Program-made: the position numbers and the translations under genes
Shown here: positions 1 through 7,827 of the stretch, piece by piece
Layout of the letters: every line of letters starts with the position of its first letter
Numbering within the stretch: position 1 is the first letter of the stretch
Notes under the pieces: generated by a model
What the model saw: the letters and a program-made list of their open reading frames with translations, nothing else
Database searches by the model: none
Told to the model about the DNA's origin: nothing
Assembly (NCBI GenBank): GCA_942492905.1
Contig: OW818657.1
Coordinates: 3,596,001-3,660,000 of the forward strand
Length of the DNA: 64,000 nucleotides
Direction: 5' to 3'
From: CAIZWU01 sp942492905
Lineage (GTDB): Bacteria; Verrucomicrobiota; Verrucomicrobiia; Verrucomicrobiales; V1-33

Positions 1-342
1 AAACTCCGGCCGACGCGCGGTCGCCAGAGCCACGCCCTCCGCCACCAATCCAGCCCGGTCAACCTCCGGCGCATCCAGGTAACGCTGCGTCCAATCCGTG
101 AAAGCTGGGTGGACCCGCTCCCCGGCGGGAGTGGCGGCCTGGACGGGCGTGGCAGCGCTTGGGCCCGGCTTTCCTGCCGGATGATCCGCCGCCGTCACCA
201 CGGTCTGCTGTTGGACGGACCCACTCCGGGGCTTCGCTATAAGGACAGTCCGATCCGATGGGGGAGACAACCACCACGCCAAGCCTGTCACCACCGCCAC
301 GCCCCCGCTGATCAGAGCTACTTTTGAAAATTTTTGATTCAT
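1..342 (-). CDS. Partial secreted or membrane-anchored protein of unknown function (N-terminal 114 residues)
   Basis: The frame opens with ATG at 342 on the minus strand and stays open to the window edge, so only the N-terminus is visible. Residues about 6-26 form a hydrophobic segment after MNQKFSKVAL, fitting an uncleaved signal anchor or signal peptide. A Ser/Gln/Ala/Pro-rich linker follows, then the start of a folded region around HPAFTDWTQRYLDAP. I do not recognise the family. Codon use is the same GC-rich style as metY and rsmH to its right. It diverges from metY, so 343-610 is likely a shared promoter region. Confidence 0.6.
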   Translation of the reverse strand, partial: MNQKFSKVALISGGVAVVTGLAWWLSPPSDRTVLIAKPRSGSVQQQTVVTAADHPAGKPGPSAATPVQAATPAGERVHPAFTDWTQRYLDAPEVDRAGLVAEGVALATARRPEF

Positions 343-424
343 GCTGAACTGGTTGAGAAAAATGCCCCCTGAAGCGCCAAGCGGGCGCATCCCAAACCGG
401 GGGGAATAAAAAACTTACCCTAAA

Positions 425-439
425 CCCCGGCTTCCGGGG
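425..439. other. Small GC hairpin in the divergent upstream region of metY
   Basis: CCCCGG and CCGGGG are separated by three bases (CTT), giving a perfect 6-bp stem. It lies between the divergent partial gene and metY. I looked for a SAM-I or SAM-II riboswitch signature in 343-610, which would suit a methionine/cysteine gene, and did not see one. The role is unknown. Confidence 0.3.
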
Positions 440-610
440 CAGAAAAATCCAGTTTCAGCCGGTTTTCCCGCGCAGTTAAGATTTTCCCCTAACCCGCACC
501 CCGGGCAAATCCGCAGCCAGATCGATTTCCGATCTTCCCTGACCCGGCAATATGTGCGAAAAACCCGCTGCGCCGTCTGCCCGTTGCCCCTTCAAACCAA
601 AGTAAACATC

Positions 611-1900
611 ATGAAATTTGAAACTCTCTGTCTCCATGGCGGCCAAATGCCGGACCCCACCACCGGTGCCTGCGCCGTGCCCGTTTACCGGACCACCGCC
701 TTCGTTTTCAAAAGCACCGAACATGCCGCCAACCTTTTCGCGCTGAAGGAACTCGGCAATATCTACTCCCGCCTCACCAACCCCACCACCGACGTCCTCG
801 AAAAACGCGTCTGCCTCCTCGAAGGAGCACACCCTATGGCCGGACTGGGACTGGCTTCCGGCACCAGCGCCGTCTTTTACGCCATCATCAACCTCGCCCA
901 GGCCGGCGACAACATCGTCTCCGCCCGCAATCTTTACGGCGGCACTTACACCCAATTCGCCAGCATCCTGCCCGCTCTCGGCATCGAAGTCCGCCTCGTG
1001 GACTCCACCGACCCGGACAACTTCGCCAAAGCCATTGATGGCAAAACCCGCGCCCTATTCTGCGAAACGGTCAGCAATCCCGCCCTCGAAGTCACCGACC
1101 TCCAGGCCGTCTCCGCCATCGCCCACACCCACGGCCTGCCTCTGGTCGTGGACAGCACCTTCAGCACCCCCTACCTGACGCGTCCGCTGGAGCACGGCGC
1201 GGATATCGTGGTCCACTCCCTCACCAAATGGTTCGGCGGCCACGGCACCGGACTCGGCGGCGTGGTGGTAGATGGCGGGAAATTCAACTGGGCCGGCGGC
1301 AAGCACCCGCTCTTTGACGAACCCGATGCCTCCTATCACGGTCTCCGCTGGGGTCATGACCTGCCGGAGCCCCTCGCTCCCCTCACCTATATCCTGCGCA
1401 TGCGTACCGTGCCGCTGAGGAATCTCGGGGCCTGCATCGCCCCTGACAACTCATGGCTCTTCCTCCAAGGCATCGAAACCCTGCCCCTCCGCATGGAGCG
1501 ACATTGCAGCAACTCCCTCGCCGTGGCCCGTCATCTCCAATCCCATCCCGGCGTCACCTGGGTGCGGTATCCCGGCCTGGAAAGCGATCCCGAATACGCC
1601 CGCAACCAGCGCTACCTCGGCGGCAAGGGCGGCGGTATGGTCATCTTCGGGATCAAGGGTGGCAAGGAGGCCGGTCAGAAATTCATCGACCACCTCAAAC
1701 TCTTCTCCCACGTCGCCAATGTAGGCGACGCCCGCAGCCTTGCCATCCACAGCGCCACCACCACCCACAGCCAGCTCGGCCCGGAAGCCCAAGCCGCGGG
1801 AGGCATCACCCCCGACCTCGTCCGCCTCAGCATTGGCCTTGAGCACATCGACGACATCCTCGCCGACCTCGACCAGGCTCTCGCCAGCGCCTGTAGTTAG
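611..1900 (+). CDS. metY: O-acetylhomoserine sulfhydrylase (PLP-dependent)
   Basis: A 429-residue Cys/Met-metabolism PLP enzyme, predicted to convert O-acetylhomoserine and sulfide to homocysteine in the cytoplasm. The start MKFETLCLHGGQ is typical of the family. The frame extends upstream to 554, but those residues do not look like family sequence. The N-terminal signature YSRLTNPTTDVLEKR, the PLP-phosphate region ASGTSAVFYAI and the Schiff-base lysine in HSLTKWFGGHG are all visible. The length matches the sulfhydrylase branch (about 425-440) better than cystathionine gamma-synthase (about 380-400). The gene is monocistronic: a strong hairpin follows it, then rsmH. Confidence 0.88.
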   Translation: MKFETLCLHGGQMPDPTTGACAVPVYRTTAFVFKSTEHAANLFALKELGNIYSRLTNPTTDVLEKRVCLLEGAHPMAGLGLASGTSAVFYAIINLAQAGDNIVSARNLYGGTYTQFASILPALGIEVRLVDSTDPDNFAKAIDGKTRALFCETVSNPALEVTDLQAVSAIAHTHGLPLVVDSTFSTPYLTRPLEHGADIVVHSLTKWFGGHGTGLGGVVVDGGKFNWAGGKHPLFDEPDASYHGLRWGHDLPEPLAPLTYILRMRTVPLRNLGACIAPDNSWLFLQGIETLPLRMERHCSNSLAVARHLQSHPGVTWVRYPGLESDPEYARNQRYLGGKGGGMVIFGIKGGKEAGQKFIDHLKLFSHVANVGDARSLAIHSATTTHSQLGPEAQAAGGITPDLVRLSIGLEHIDDILADLDQALASACS

Positions 1901-1946
1901 CCCTTCCTGAAAACCAGCAGCGCATTTCTCCCCTGCGCCCACCAAA

Positions 1947-1984
1947 ATAGGTCCTATAGGTCCCATCCGCCCTATAGGACCTAT
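1947..1984 (+). terminator. Perfect 14-bp inverted repeat between metY and rsmH
   Basis: ATAGGTCCTATAGG (1947-1960) is repeated in perfect inverse as CCTATAGGACCTAT (1971-1984) across a 10-base loop. A short T-containing stretch follows. It lies 46 bases after the metY stop and 30 before rsmH. Termination of metY is the simplest reading. Each arm contains the internally symmetric CCTATAGG, so protein binding or a dispersed repeat family is also possible. Confidence 0.6.
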
Positions 1985-2014
1985 CTTATTTCCCTCTGAG
2001 CTCCCACTCCCGCC

Positions 2015-3055
2015 ATGTCCTCTTCACCCACTCCCGCTCCAGACAACCCACCCCGCCCCCCGCGACGGAAACGTTATTCCGGCCGCAATCCACAGCGCTT
2101 CGAGGACAAATACAAGGAACACCGCCAGGACCCCGAGACCCTCGCCAAGGTCACCGCTTCCGGCAAAACCCCGGCCGGCACCCATATCCCCATCCTCCTC
2201 CCGGAGATCCTCGAAATTCTCGCCTTGCGCCCCGGCGAAACCGTCGCCGACCTCACCGTCGGTTACGGCGGCCATGCCAGCGCCCTCCTCCCCGCCATCC
2301 AGCCCGGCGGCCGCCTCATCGCGCTCGATGTCGATCCCCTCGAACTGCCCCGCACCGAGGACCGCCTCCGCGCTCTCGGTTTTCCTGACGAAACCCTCAC
2401 CATCCAGCGCAGCAACTTCGCCGGCCTGCCCAAAATCCTCGCCACTCTCGGCCTGCCCGGGGTCGATGGCCTCCTCGCCGACCTCGGCGTCTCCTCCATG
2501 CAGATCGACAACCCCTCGCGGGGGTTCAGCTTTAAAACGGAAGGCCCGCTCGACATGCGCCTCAATCCCGACCGCGGCCAACCCGCCAGCGCCCTCCTCG
2601 CCAGCATCACCCCGCAAAAACTGGCCGCCCTGCTCCACGAAAACGCCGACGAACCCCGCGCCTTCCTCCTCGCCGACGCCCTCGCCGGCCAATCATTCCC
2701 CACCACCCGCGCCCTAACCGACGCGCTGCGCGCCCTCACCCCCGACCCCGACGAAGCCGAAATCACCTTCCGCCGCGTCTTCCAGGCCCTGCGCATTGCC
2801 GTGAACGAGGAATTCACCGCCCTCGACACCCTCCTCCGCCACCTGCCTCAGTGCCTCAACCCCGGCGGCCGGGTCGCCCTCCTCACTTTCCACTCCGGCG
2901 AAGACCGCCGCGTCAAAAAAGCCCTCGCCGCCGGCCTCGCCGACGGCACCTGGTCCAGCATCGCCGACACCGTGATCCGCCCCACCCCCGCCGAGCAGCA
3001 CGCCAACCCCCGCAGCACCTCCGCCAAACTCCGCTGGGCGGTCCGGGCGTATTAA
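2015..3055 (+). CDS. rsmH: 16S rRNA (cytosine(1402)-N(4))-methyltransferase RsmH
   Basis: A 346-residue SAM-dependent methyltransferase that modifies the ribosomal P site. Diagnostic segments are HIPILLPEILE near residue 57, the SAM-binding motif DLTVGYGGHASALL, the DLGVSSMQID signature followed by RGFSFKTEGPLDMRL, FQALRIAVNEE, LLTFHSGEDRRVK and the C-terminal NPRSTSAKLRWAVR. About 50 basic, proline-rich residues precede the usual start (PRPPRRKRYSGRNPQRFEDKY), an N-terminal extension relative to the E. coli protein. It is not in the usual mra/dcw cluster with ftsL or ftsI here: a transposase remnant lies downstream. Confidence 0.92.
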   Translation: MSSSPTPAPDNPPRPPRRKRYSGRNPQRFEDKYKEHRQDPETLAKVTASGKTPAGTHIPILLPEILEILALRPGETVADLTVGYGGHASALLPAIQPGGRLIALDVDPLELPRTEDRLRALGFPDETLTIQRSNFAGLPKILATLGLPGVDGLLADLGVSSMQIDNPSRGFSFKTEGPLDMRLNPDRGQPASALLASITPQKLAALLHENADEPRAFLLADALAGQSFPTTRALTDALRALTPDPDEAEITFRRVFQALRIAVNEEFTALDTLLRHLPQCLNPGGRVALLTFHSGEDRRVKKALAAGLADGTWSSIADTVIRPTPAEQHANPRSTSAKLRWAVRAY

Positions 3056-3125
3056 GCGGTGACGTCGCAAATCAGGCAAATTCCTGACAAGTTTCCGGGA
3101 TAGCCGGGGTTTCACCAAACTGGAG

Positions 3126-3299
3126 GATCAGTCTACGCCCTTCAATACGGGCATTTACCGGCAGAAGCACCATGTGGAGAATATCTTCCAGCGCCTCAAA
3201 TCCCACAAACACATCGCCCTCAGATCGGACAAAGCCGCCTCTTCCTTCGCCGCTTTCATCACTTCCGCCGCGCTGCTGGATCTTTTGCTCCACCAGTGA
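3126..3299 (+). pseudogene. IS5-family transposase remnant (C-terminal end only)
   Basis: An open frame ending in TGA at 3297-3299 encodes TGIYRQKHHVENIFQRLK followed by about 30 residues ending TSAALLDLLLHQ. The Tyr-(2)-Arg/Lys-(3)-Glu-Asn-(2)-Phe-(2)-Leu-Lys pattern and the alanine-rich tail are the C-terminal signature of IS5-type DDE transposases. No start codon, DDE aspartates or terminal inverted repeats are visible, so this is a decayed fragment. The same frame is open back to about 3063 but carries nothing recognisable there. Confidence 0.7.
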
Positions 3300-3339
3300 T
3301 TTGCGAAGACACCGCTTAACTGTTGAGGCCCCATGGAGC

Positions 3340-3356
3340 GCGGACTGGTAGTCCGC
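3340..3356. repeat. Short palindromic repeat element (GCGGAC-N5-GTCCGC)
   Basis: A 6-bp perfect stem with a five-base loop, embedded in TGGAGCGCGGACTGGTAGTC, which resembles short extragenic palindromes I associate with verrucomicrobial and planctomycetal genomes. No second copy was found in this window. Confidence 0.4.
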
Positions 3357-3597
3357 CCCGGAGCATTGGCAGGGGATGGGGCGGAGACAGGTAAAGGGCT
3401 GGGATTGCCGCGACGGAGTGCAAGTTCGCGGTCCTATTTCAGAGATGACACTGTTTGCCTTGGGCAGGGGAAGCCTTTCCCCCGATAGGGGGAAGCCCTT
3501 CTTTTGGCGGCTTTTTAGTCTTTTCCCCACGATCAGGCCACTATTTCTGACAAAATTCACGATTTTCCCTGGCGATTTGCGTAGGGATACCGTACCC

Positions 3598-3732
3598 GTG
3601 AAATCATGGGCGCGCGTGCAATACACCGTGGAAGGTTATGACTCCGGCCTCCGCCTCAGCATCCGCGTCCGCACCTTCGGCGCCAACGGCCCCGGGCCTT
3701 GGGCTAAATCAATCAACGCCCGCGTCTCCTGA
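3598..3732 (+). pseudogene. Fibronectin-III-like C-terminal fragment
   Basis: The last 45 codons of a longer open frame read like the end of an fn3-type domain: YTVEGYDSGLRLSIRVRTFG, then GANGPGPWAKS. The pattern of alternating beta-strand residues followed by a G-P-x-x-W turn is typical of small fn3-containing proteins in this phylum. The upstream part of the frame (from 3376) shows no recognisable domain and no convincing start. A good terminator follows at 3794. I read it as the tail of a degraded gene, with modest confidence. Confidence 0.35.
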
Positions 3733-3793
3733 TCCCGGCTAAGCCTGACGGGCAACCCCTCCCGCAGCGCTCCAAACGCCCCCGGCGCCCGGT

Positions 3794-3815
3794 CCCCCGG
3801 ACGGCGGGGGTTTTT
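3794..3815 (+). terminator. Rho-independent terminator
   Basis: CCCCCG (3794-3799) and CGGGGG (3805-3810) form a 6-bp GC stem with loop GACGG, directly followed by TTTTT. It probably served the degraded fn3-like gene just upstream. From 3816 to 4054 I see no gene. Confidence 0.7.
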
Positions 3816-4054
3816 GTAACCGGCCCCCACCCGGCAACCCGGTCCCAACCACTCCCCCCCGCCCCTCAGACCCGCCGCAGCGTCCCTGATACTCCTTGCC
3901 AATTCTGTTGGCGCCGGATAGTGTCAGTAAATATCTCGTTTGATCCATTGATTCCCAATGTTTGACCAGCCGCCACTCCTCCAGATATGCCGCCCCTTGA
4001 AAGAGATATCCCAACCGGCCTGTTGACACACTGAGTTAGACTTGTCCACCACCC

Positions 4055-4927
4055 ATGATCGAAAATGCAGCGCAAGTCGACGAGTTTCTGTACCACTACA
4101 CCACCGTCGACAAAGCCGTTAACTACATCTTGAAGACGAGGACGCTTCGATTCGGCGCTTACGCAAATACCAATGACCCGAAGGAAACGAAGACTTGGCA
4201 GTTCGATCTTGGGACGAATGAGGATCGCGATCTCGGTGCCTACAAGATGTGGGAAACCTCCGCTTGGCTGTCGAACAGGTTGAAGGAGCGAGCGAGGCTC
4301 CTGTGCTTCTCGATGGACCGGGCGCCACTAACTGGCAACCCCTGGAGTGATATCTTCAATCGTGGCTTCAGCAAACCTCGAATGTGGGCTCAATACGCGG
4401 ATCGTCATACTGGAGTCTGCTTGGTCTTTGATCGAATGCGCCTGGCTAAAGCCATTTCAGAACAAGCTGCTGGTGCGAATCGCGTGTTTGCTGGCTCAAT
4501 CGATTACATCGACCGTCCGGTGATTCGAAATCAGGATTCTGACTGGCAATTCATGATCAATATTGATGCGCTGGAAGATCTGGGAAAAGAGCCCTACGCT
4601 GAGTTGCATCTCCAGAGGGGATACAAGCGGCTATTCTTCGAAAAAATGACGGACTGGCGTGACGAATGTGAATGGAGATGGGTTATTTTCGCCAGCAGCG
4701 ACCAAGATCTTTATGTGGCCTACACGGACGCTCTAGTGGGAATCATGTTCGGCGAAGACACGAGCGTGAAGTCGATTCAGGACATGATGGATATGACGGA
4801 ATCTTGGGATCTCAGCTACATGGGCCTACGTTGGAAAAACTGTAGCCCGTGGTACGACTACGGCAACCTGCGGTACATGCCAGGAATCAAAAACTCTTCT
4901 TGGGGCCAGACCATCAAGCGGGTCTAG
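4055..4927 (+). CDS. DUF2971 family protein
   Basis: A 290-residue soluble protein. It shows the order of conserved patches typical of DUF2971: LYHYTT near residue 13, ANTNDPKE near 38, LLCFS near 82, MWAQYADRHTGVCLVFD near 108 and FFEKMTDWRDECEWRWV near 196. DUF2971 has no settled biochemical function and is often seen in phage, defence or otherwise mobile neighbourhoods (family knowledge). Base composition and codon use are visibly AT-richer than in rsmH or metY (AAT, GAT, TTC/TTG mix), suggesting transfer. It opens the accessory patch after the transposase remnant. ATG 4055 is the only sensible start. Confidence 0.75.
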   Translation: MIENAAQVDEFLYHYTTVDKAVNYILKTRTLRFGAYANTNDPKETKTWQFDLGTNEDRDLGAYKMWETSAWLSNRLKERARLLCFSMDRAPLTGNPWSDIFNRGFSKPRMWAQYADRHTGVCLVFDRMRLAKAISEQAAGANRVFAGSIDYIDRPVIRNQDSDWQFMINIDALEDLGKEPYAELHLQRGYKRLFFEKMTDWRDECEWRWVIFASSDQDLYVAYTDALVGIMFGEDTSVKSIQDMMDMTESWDLSYMGLRWKNCSPWYDYGNLRYMPGIKNSSWGQTIKRV

Positions 4928-4967
4928 CTCCTCACCCAACCTCATCGCGTAGCTCCACACCCAACCC

Positions 4968-5351
4968 ATGCATGCAATAACTAAATTGGACATCTGGCTG
5001 CGAATTGAGGAGGGCCAGCCGCTTGGGGAAGTTCTCAGCGGGTTGCCCCAGTATTCGAGGGAAAGTTTTGTCGAGGTTTCGCCGGAATGCTGGCAGGGCG
5101 ATTTCGTCATTTCATGCCCGGTGGCTCCCGGCCTTGCTGCTGGAGACTTCATCGATGATTTGGCCCCCCATTTCCCGGCCTTGCTGAATTTTCAGGAGTT
5201 CCATGAGGCTACTTTCCGGCTTCAGATTGCCGTAGGGCATCCTGGACCCGAGGAGTTCTGTTTGCCACGCCAGATGGTGGCATTGGTCGCAGCGCTTGGC
5301 GCGGATTTGAGAGTCACTACCAGTATGCCCCCAGCCGGGTCTGAGCCATAG
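4968..5351 (+). CDS. Hypothetical 127-aa protein (possibly DUF4279/immunity-like)
   Basis: An acidic, soluble protein with no signal peptide or membrane segment. The N-terminal LDIWLRIEEGQPLGEVLSGL and the C-terminal pattern FCLPRQMVALVAALGADLRV, a beta strand feeding a helix that ends in an aliphatic strand, faintly resemble DUF4279-type small proteins. I cannot assign it firmly. It lies 40 bases after the DUF2971 gene, on the same strand, in the same AT-richer patch, and is probably co-transcribed with it. Confidence 0.55.
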   Translation: MHAITKLDIWLRIEEGQPLGEVLSGLPQYSRESFVEVSPECWQGDFVISCPVAPGLAAGDFIDDLAPHFPALLNFQEFHEATFRLQIAVGHPGPEEFCLPRQMVALVAALGADLRVTTSMPPAGSEP

Positions 5352-5372
5352 CGTTAATTGCTAACTGACGCC

Positions 5373-6026
5373 ATGAAGCCACGACTTAAAGGAATCGCCT
5401 CAAGTCTATCAGTTGCAGCCATTCTCATGCTGGGAGTCATGGTCATCGGTAGTTGTTCATGGCATCCCCATTTGGAACCCAGGGAATATTACTCGTATTC
5501 ACATGCGGAGACGACGGGGAACTCGAACTACCTTAAATCGGCCAGTGGCAATCATTTTGAGATTGAGTTCTCTCCAGACTCCAATGCCGAGGCGATGACG
5601 GCTCTCCAAGCCTTGGATCTGCGGGAGTTGAGTTCGCCTGACACCGATGAGGCTCCTGAAATCCGACTGCATGGATCGCTTTCCAAAAGCAGGCACCGAT
5701 CACAATATGGAGAACCTGCACATTTCTTTCGTCTCGACGATTGGGCGATTCAGGTTCCGCTGCGTTTCATCGATTTGTCCGCCTATTTGACGCTGGAGCA
5801 GGAGGTTTCAGGTCAGAGACGACCCTCTCCCCGGCTCGTTTCCAGCCTCGACGACGCGGCCCGCTCATACCGATTTGCCGGACGCAATCGGTCGTACAAA
5901 AGATTTGAATTGATAGCGCGTCCGCCGGAGTTGTCTTTGCCCATCACCAAGGCGGAAACAAAGTTTGAGAACACCGTTCCATACGCCAAAACTCAAAATC
6001 CATCCTCCAAAAACAAAGGAGAATGA
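5373..6026 (+). CDS. Putative lipoprotein of unknown function
   Basis: The 217-residue product starts MKPRLKGIASSLSVAAILML and has a lipobox-like VIGSC, so Cys around residue 28 is the likely acylated N-terminus after signal peptidase II cleavage. An in-frame TTG at 5358 would add five residues, but the ATG at 5373 gives a normal signal peptide. The mature region is hydrophilic with no recognised domain. Its last bases (AAAGGAGAATGA) contain the ribosome-binding site and start codon of the next gene, so the two are translationally coupled. Confidence 0.65.
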   Translation: MKPRLKGIASSLSVAAILMLGVMVIGSCSWHPHLEPREYYSYSHAETTGNSNYLKSASGNHFEIEFSPDSNAEAMTALQALDLRELSSPDTDEAPEIRLHGSLSKSRHRSQYGEPAHFFRLDDWAIQVPLRFIDLSAYLTLEQEVSGQRRPSPRLVSSLDDAARSYRFAGRNRSYKRFELIARPPELSLPITKAETKFENTVPYAKTQNPSSKNKGE

Positions 6027-6199
6027 CTGACACCCGGCCGCCACCGGCGTGGATCGCCTGGTTCATCGCGACCGGGTTGATATCCCTCATGGTTTGGTTG
6101 ATTCAGCGGGCAACCAGCCACTGGCCTGGCACCGTGGGCGTCGTTCTTGCGCTCTGCTTCCTGAGACTGATCAAGTATTTGGAGCCGCTGATCAGGTAA
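6023..6199 (+). CDS. Small two-helix membrane protein (58 aa)
   Basis: ATG at 6023 overlaps the TGA of the lipoprotein gene (ATGA) and has an AAAGGAG site 5-6 bases upstream, inside the lipoprotein gene's end. The 58 residues are MTDTRPPPAW, a hydrophobic stretch about residues 10-27 (IAWFIATGLISLMVWLI), a short polar loop, a second hydrophobic stretch about 34-51 ending LCFLRLIKYL, and the end EPLIR. It ends at TAA 6197-6199. This looks like a small inner-membrane partner of the lipoprotein. I do not recognise a family. Confidence 0.68.
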   Translation: MTDTRPPPAWIAWFIATGLISLMVWLIQRATSHWPGTVGVVLALCFLRLIKYLEPLIR

Positions 6200-6381
6200 T
6201 TGCTGACGTTGGAGGAACGGTTCCGGTTATACGCTTAGCGCCTCCTCTCATTGTTCAGCACCCCCTCCCCCATTTGCATGAAACACCCCCGACTGACCCG
6301 GTCCTCGGTTATCCGTGCTCTCTGAGAAATCCGGGAACCTTTTTCCCGCCATGGTGTTCGCGCTGGGGAGTCGACTGAGGT

Positions 6382-7510
6382 TTATTCGGTTTTGGCAGGG
6401 GGCTTGCCCGGCGCGCCAAGGGCCTGGCTGATGATGGGAAACAGGACCCGGGCCTGACGTTCCATGCCGAGGTCGTTGAGGTGGACCCCATCCACGGTGC
6501 CTTCGCCGTCATCGCCGATGAGGTCAGTCCCGGGGATCATCTGGAGTCCGGCGATCCCCTCTTTCTGGAGGCGCAGCACCGCCGCCTCCTGGCGGTTGGT
6601 GAGATCGGTGGGATGGGCTTCCGGCCGGAAGCGACTGTCCCACAAAGAGAATGGGAGTGAGAGGATGTGCCTTCCGGAGGGTGTGCACCAGCTTGGTGGT
6701 GTGGTCAAAATACACCTCCTGGGTGTCGCCCATATTCCAAGTGCAATCGATCACATAGGCGGCCGGATCCAGTTCCGCCAGCACATCTCCTACCGGCGGG
6801 GTCATGGTGCCGGCCGAGGAAAACCCCAGATTGATGATAGGCCGGTCCAGCATCCGTCCCAGAATGGAAGTCCAGGCCATGCCCGGACGAGAGGCGCATC
6901 CGCCCTGGGTAATGGAGGTGCCATAGATCACGACCGGCTGGCGCCGCGCTTCCGGGCGCGGCGGGGCCTTTTCCAGATGAGCGCCTGGTTTCACACCGAG
7001 ATCGAGGGACAGGGTGCCATTGTAGAGCGGCAGATAGAGCAGGCATTCCCGCTGCGGCTTGGCCCCATCGGAGAATTCGAATTGGGAGACATTGCCCTCC
7101 TGTTTCCCCGGCCGGCCATTCCCGACGAAGCGCCAGGTGTTATTCCCCCCGCGGGTGTAGAGGTCCACGCCGCTGCATCCGGTCGCGGGCATGTGGGGCA
7201 TGTCGAGCGAGCCCGCAGTGAGGGACCACCGCGCATGCACCGCCGCCGCATCCGTGACAAAGCGCACACACAGCCCGGCGCTTTCCTTGCTCTGCTTCCA
7301 GGCCACGTCCGAGACCTTGGCCTTGGCGGATTCCGGCAGCCGGTCAAAATAGTGTCCGGTCGCGGTCCACCCCTGGCCCTCAATCCCGAACGCGGAGACG
7401 CCCTGCCATTGCACTTCCTGCGCAGTGGCTTGGCCAGGATGGAAGGCGCAGCAGCATAACACGGCTGGCACGATGCAGCGGAGGACGGTGGGGAGGAGGG
7501 ATTGGGTCAT
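6382..7510 (-). pseudogene. SGNH/GDSL-type hydrolase, interrupted by one frameshift
   Basis: The first frame (ATG at 7510) gives a signal peptide (MTQSLLPTVL... AQEVQW), an N-terminal beta-rich domain and the SGNH core: catalytic Ser block GTSITQGGCASRPG, then NLGFSSAGT and YVIDCTWNMG. Near 6637-6643 the frame breaks after TPILFV. The next frame continues the same protein (DSRFRPEAHP, then the catalytic Asp/His block DGVHLNDLGM) to TAA at 6382. Ser and Asp/His now lie in different frames, so the gene is broken unless the base call is wrong. The layout matches secreted acetylxylan- or carbohydrate-esterase-like SGNH hydrolases with a VEDR-type block before the last domain. A polysaccharide-active protein lies next door. 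Confidence 0.75.
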
Positions 7511-7827
7511 GTGGGGGAAGTTCAGGGAGAGACACCCGGCCGATGGGCGGAGGCGGTCACGATTCAGGTATGGGCAAAGTTCAAATCAGCCCATGGAATA
7601 CGCAGACATTCCCCAATCCCTTCCGCTAGAATAGAGAGAGTGGGCGTTTCAAGGGGGCCGGAGAGATGTTGTGGCCGTCAGTCCAGCCGCCCGGCAACGC
7701 AGACCATTTCCAGAACGCGTCGGCCCCGTGCTTCCACAGGGCACCGACGACATCGGCTCGGCTTGGGCCACGGGAAGCCTGATGCAGTCACGGAATGGAC
7801 TGGGCACGATACCGGAATGCCTCGGCC
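7511..7827. other. Intergenic stretch without a recognisable gene
   Basis: 317 bases between two minus-strand secreted-protein genes. Short frames exist on both strands, but none has a family-like sequence or a convincing start. It should hold the promoter of the SGNH hydrolase gene. I see no clear hairpin or -10/-35 pair. Confidence 0.5.

Noticed and set aside
343..610. Possible SAM riboswitch upstream of metY
   Set aside because: No SAM-I or SAM-II core motif could be recognised; only a small GC hairpin is present.
3376..3597. N-terminal half of the fn3-like frame as part of a real gene
   Set aside because: The residues are low in structure and unlike any domain; only the last 45 codons look meaningful.
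6049..6378. Long plus-strand frame after the lipoprotein
   Set aside because: It overlaps the better-supported 58-aa membrane gene and has no family-like sequence or ribosome-binding site.
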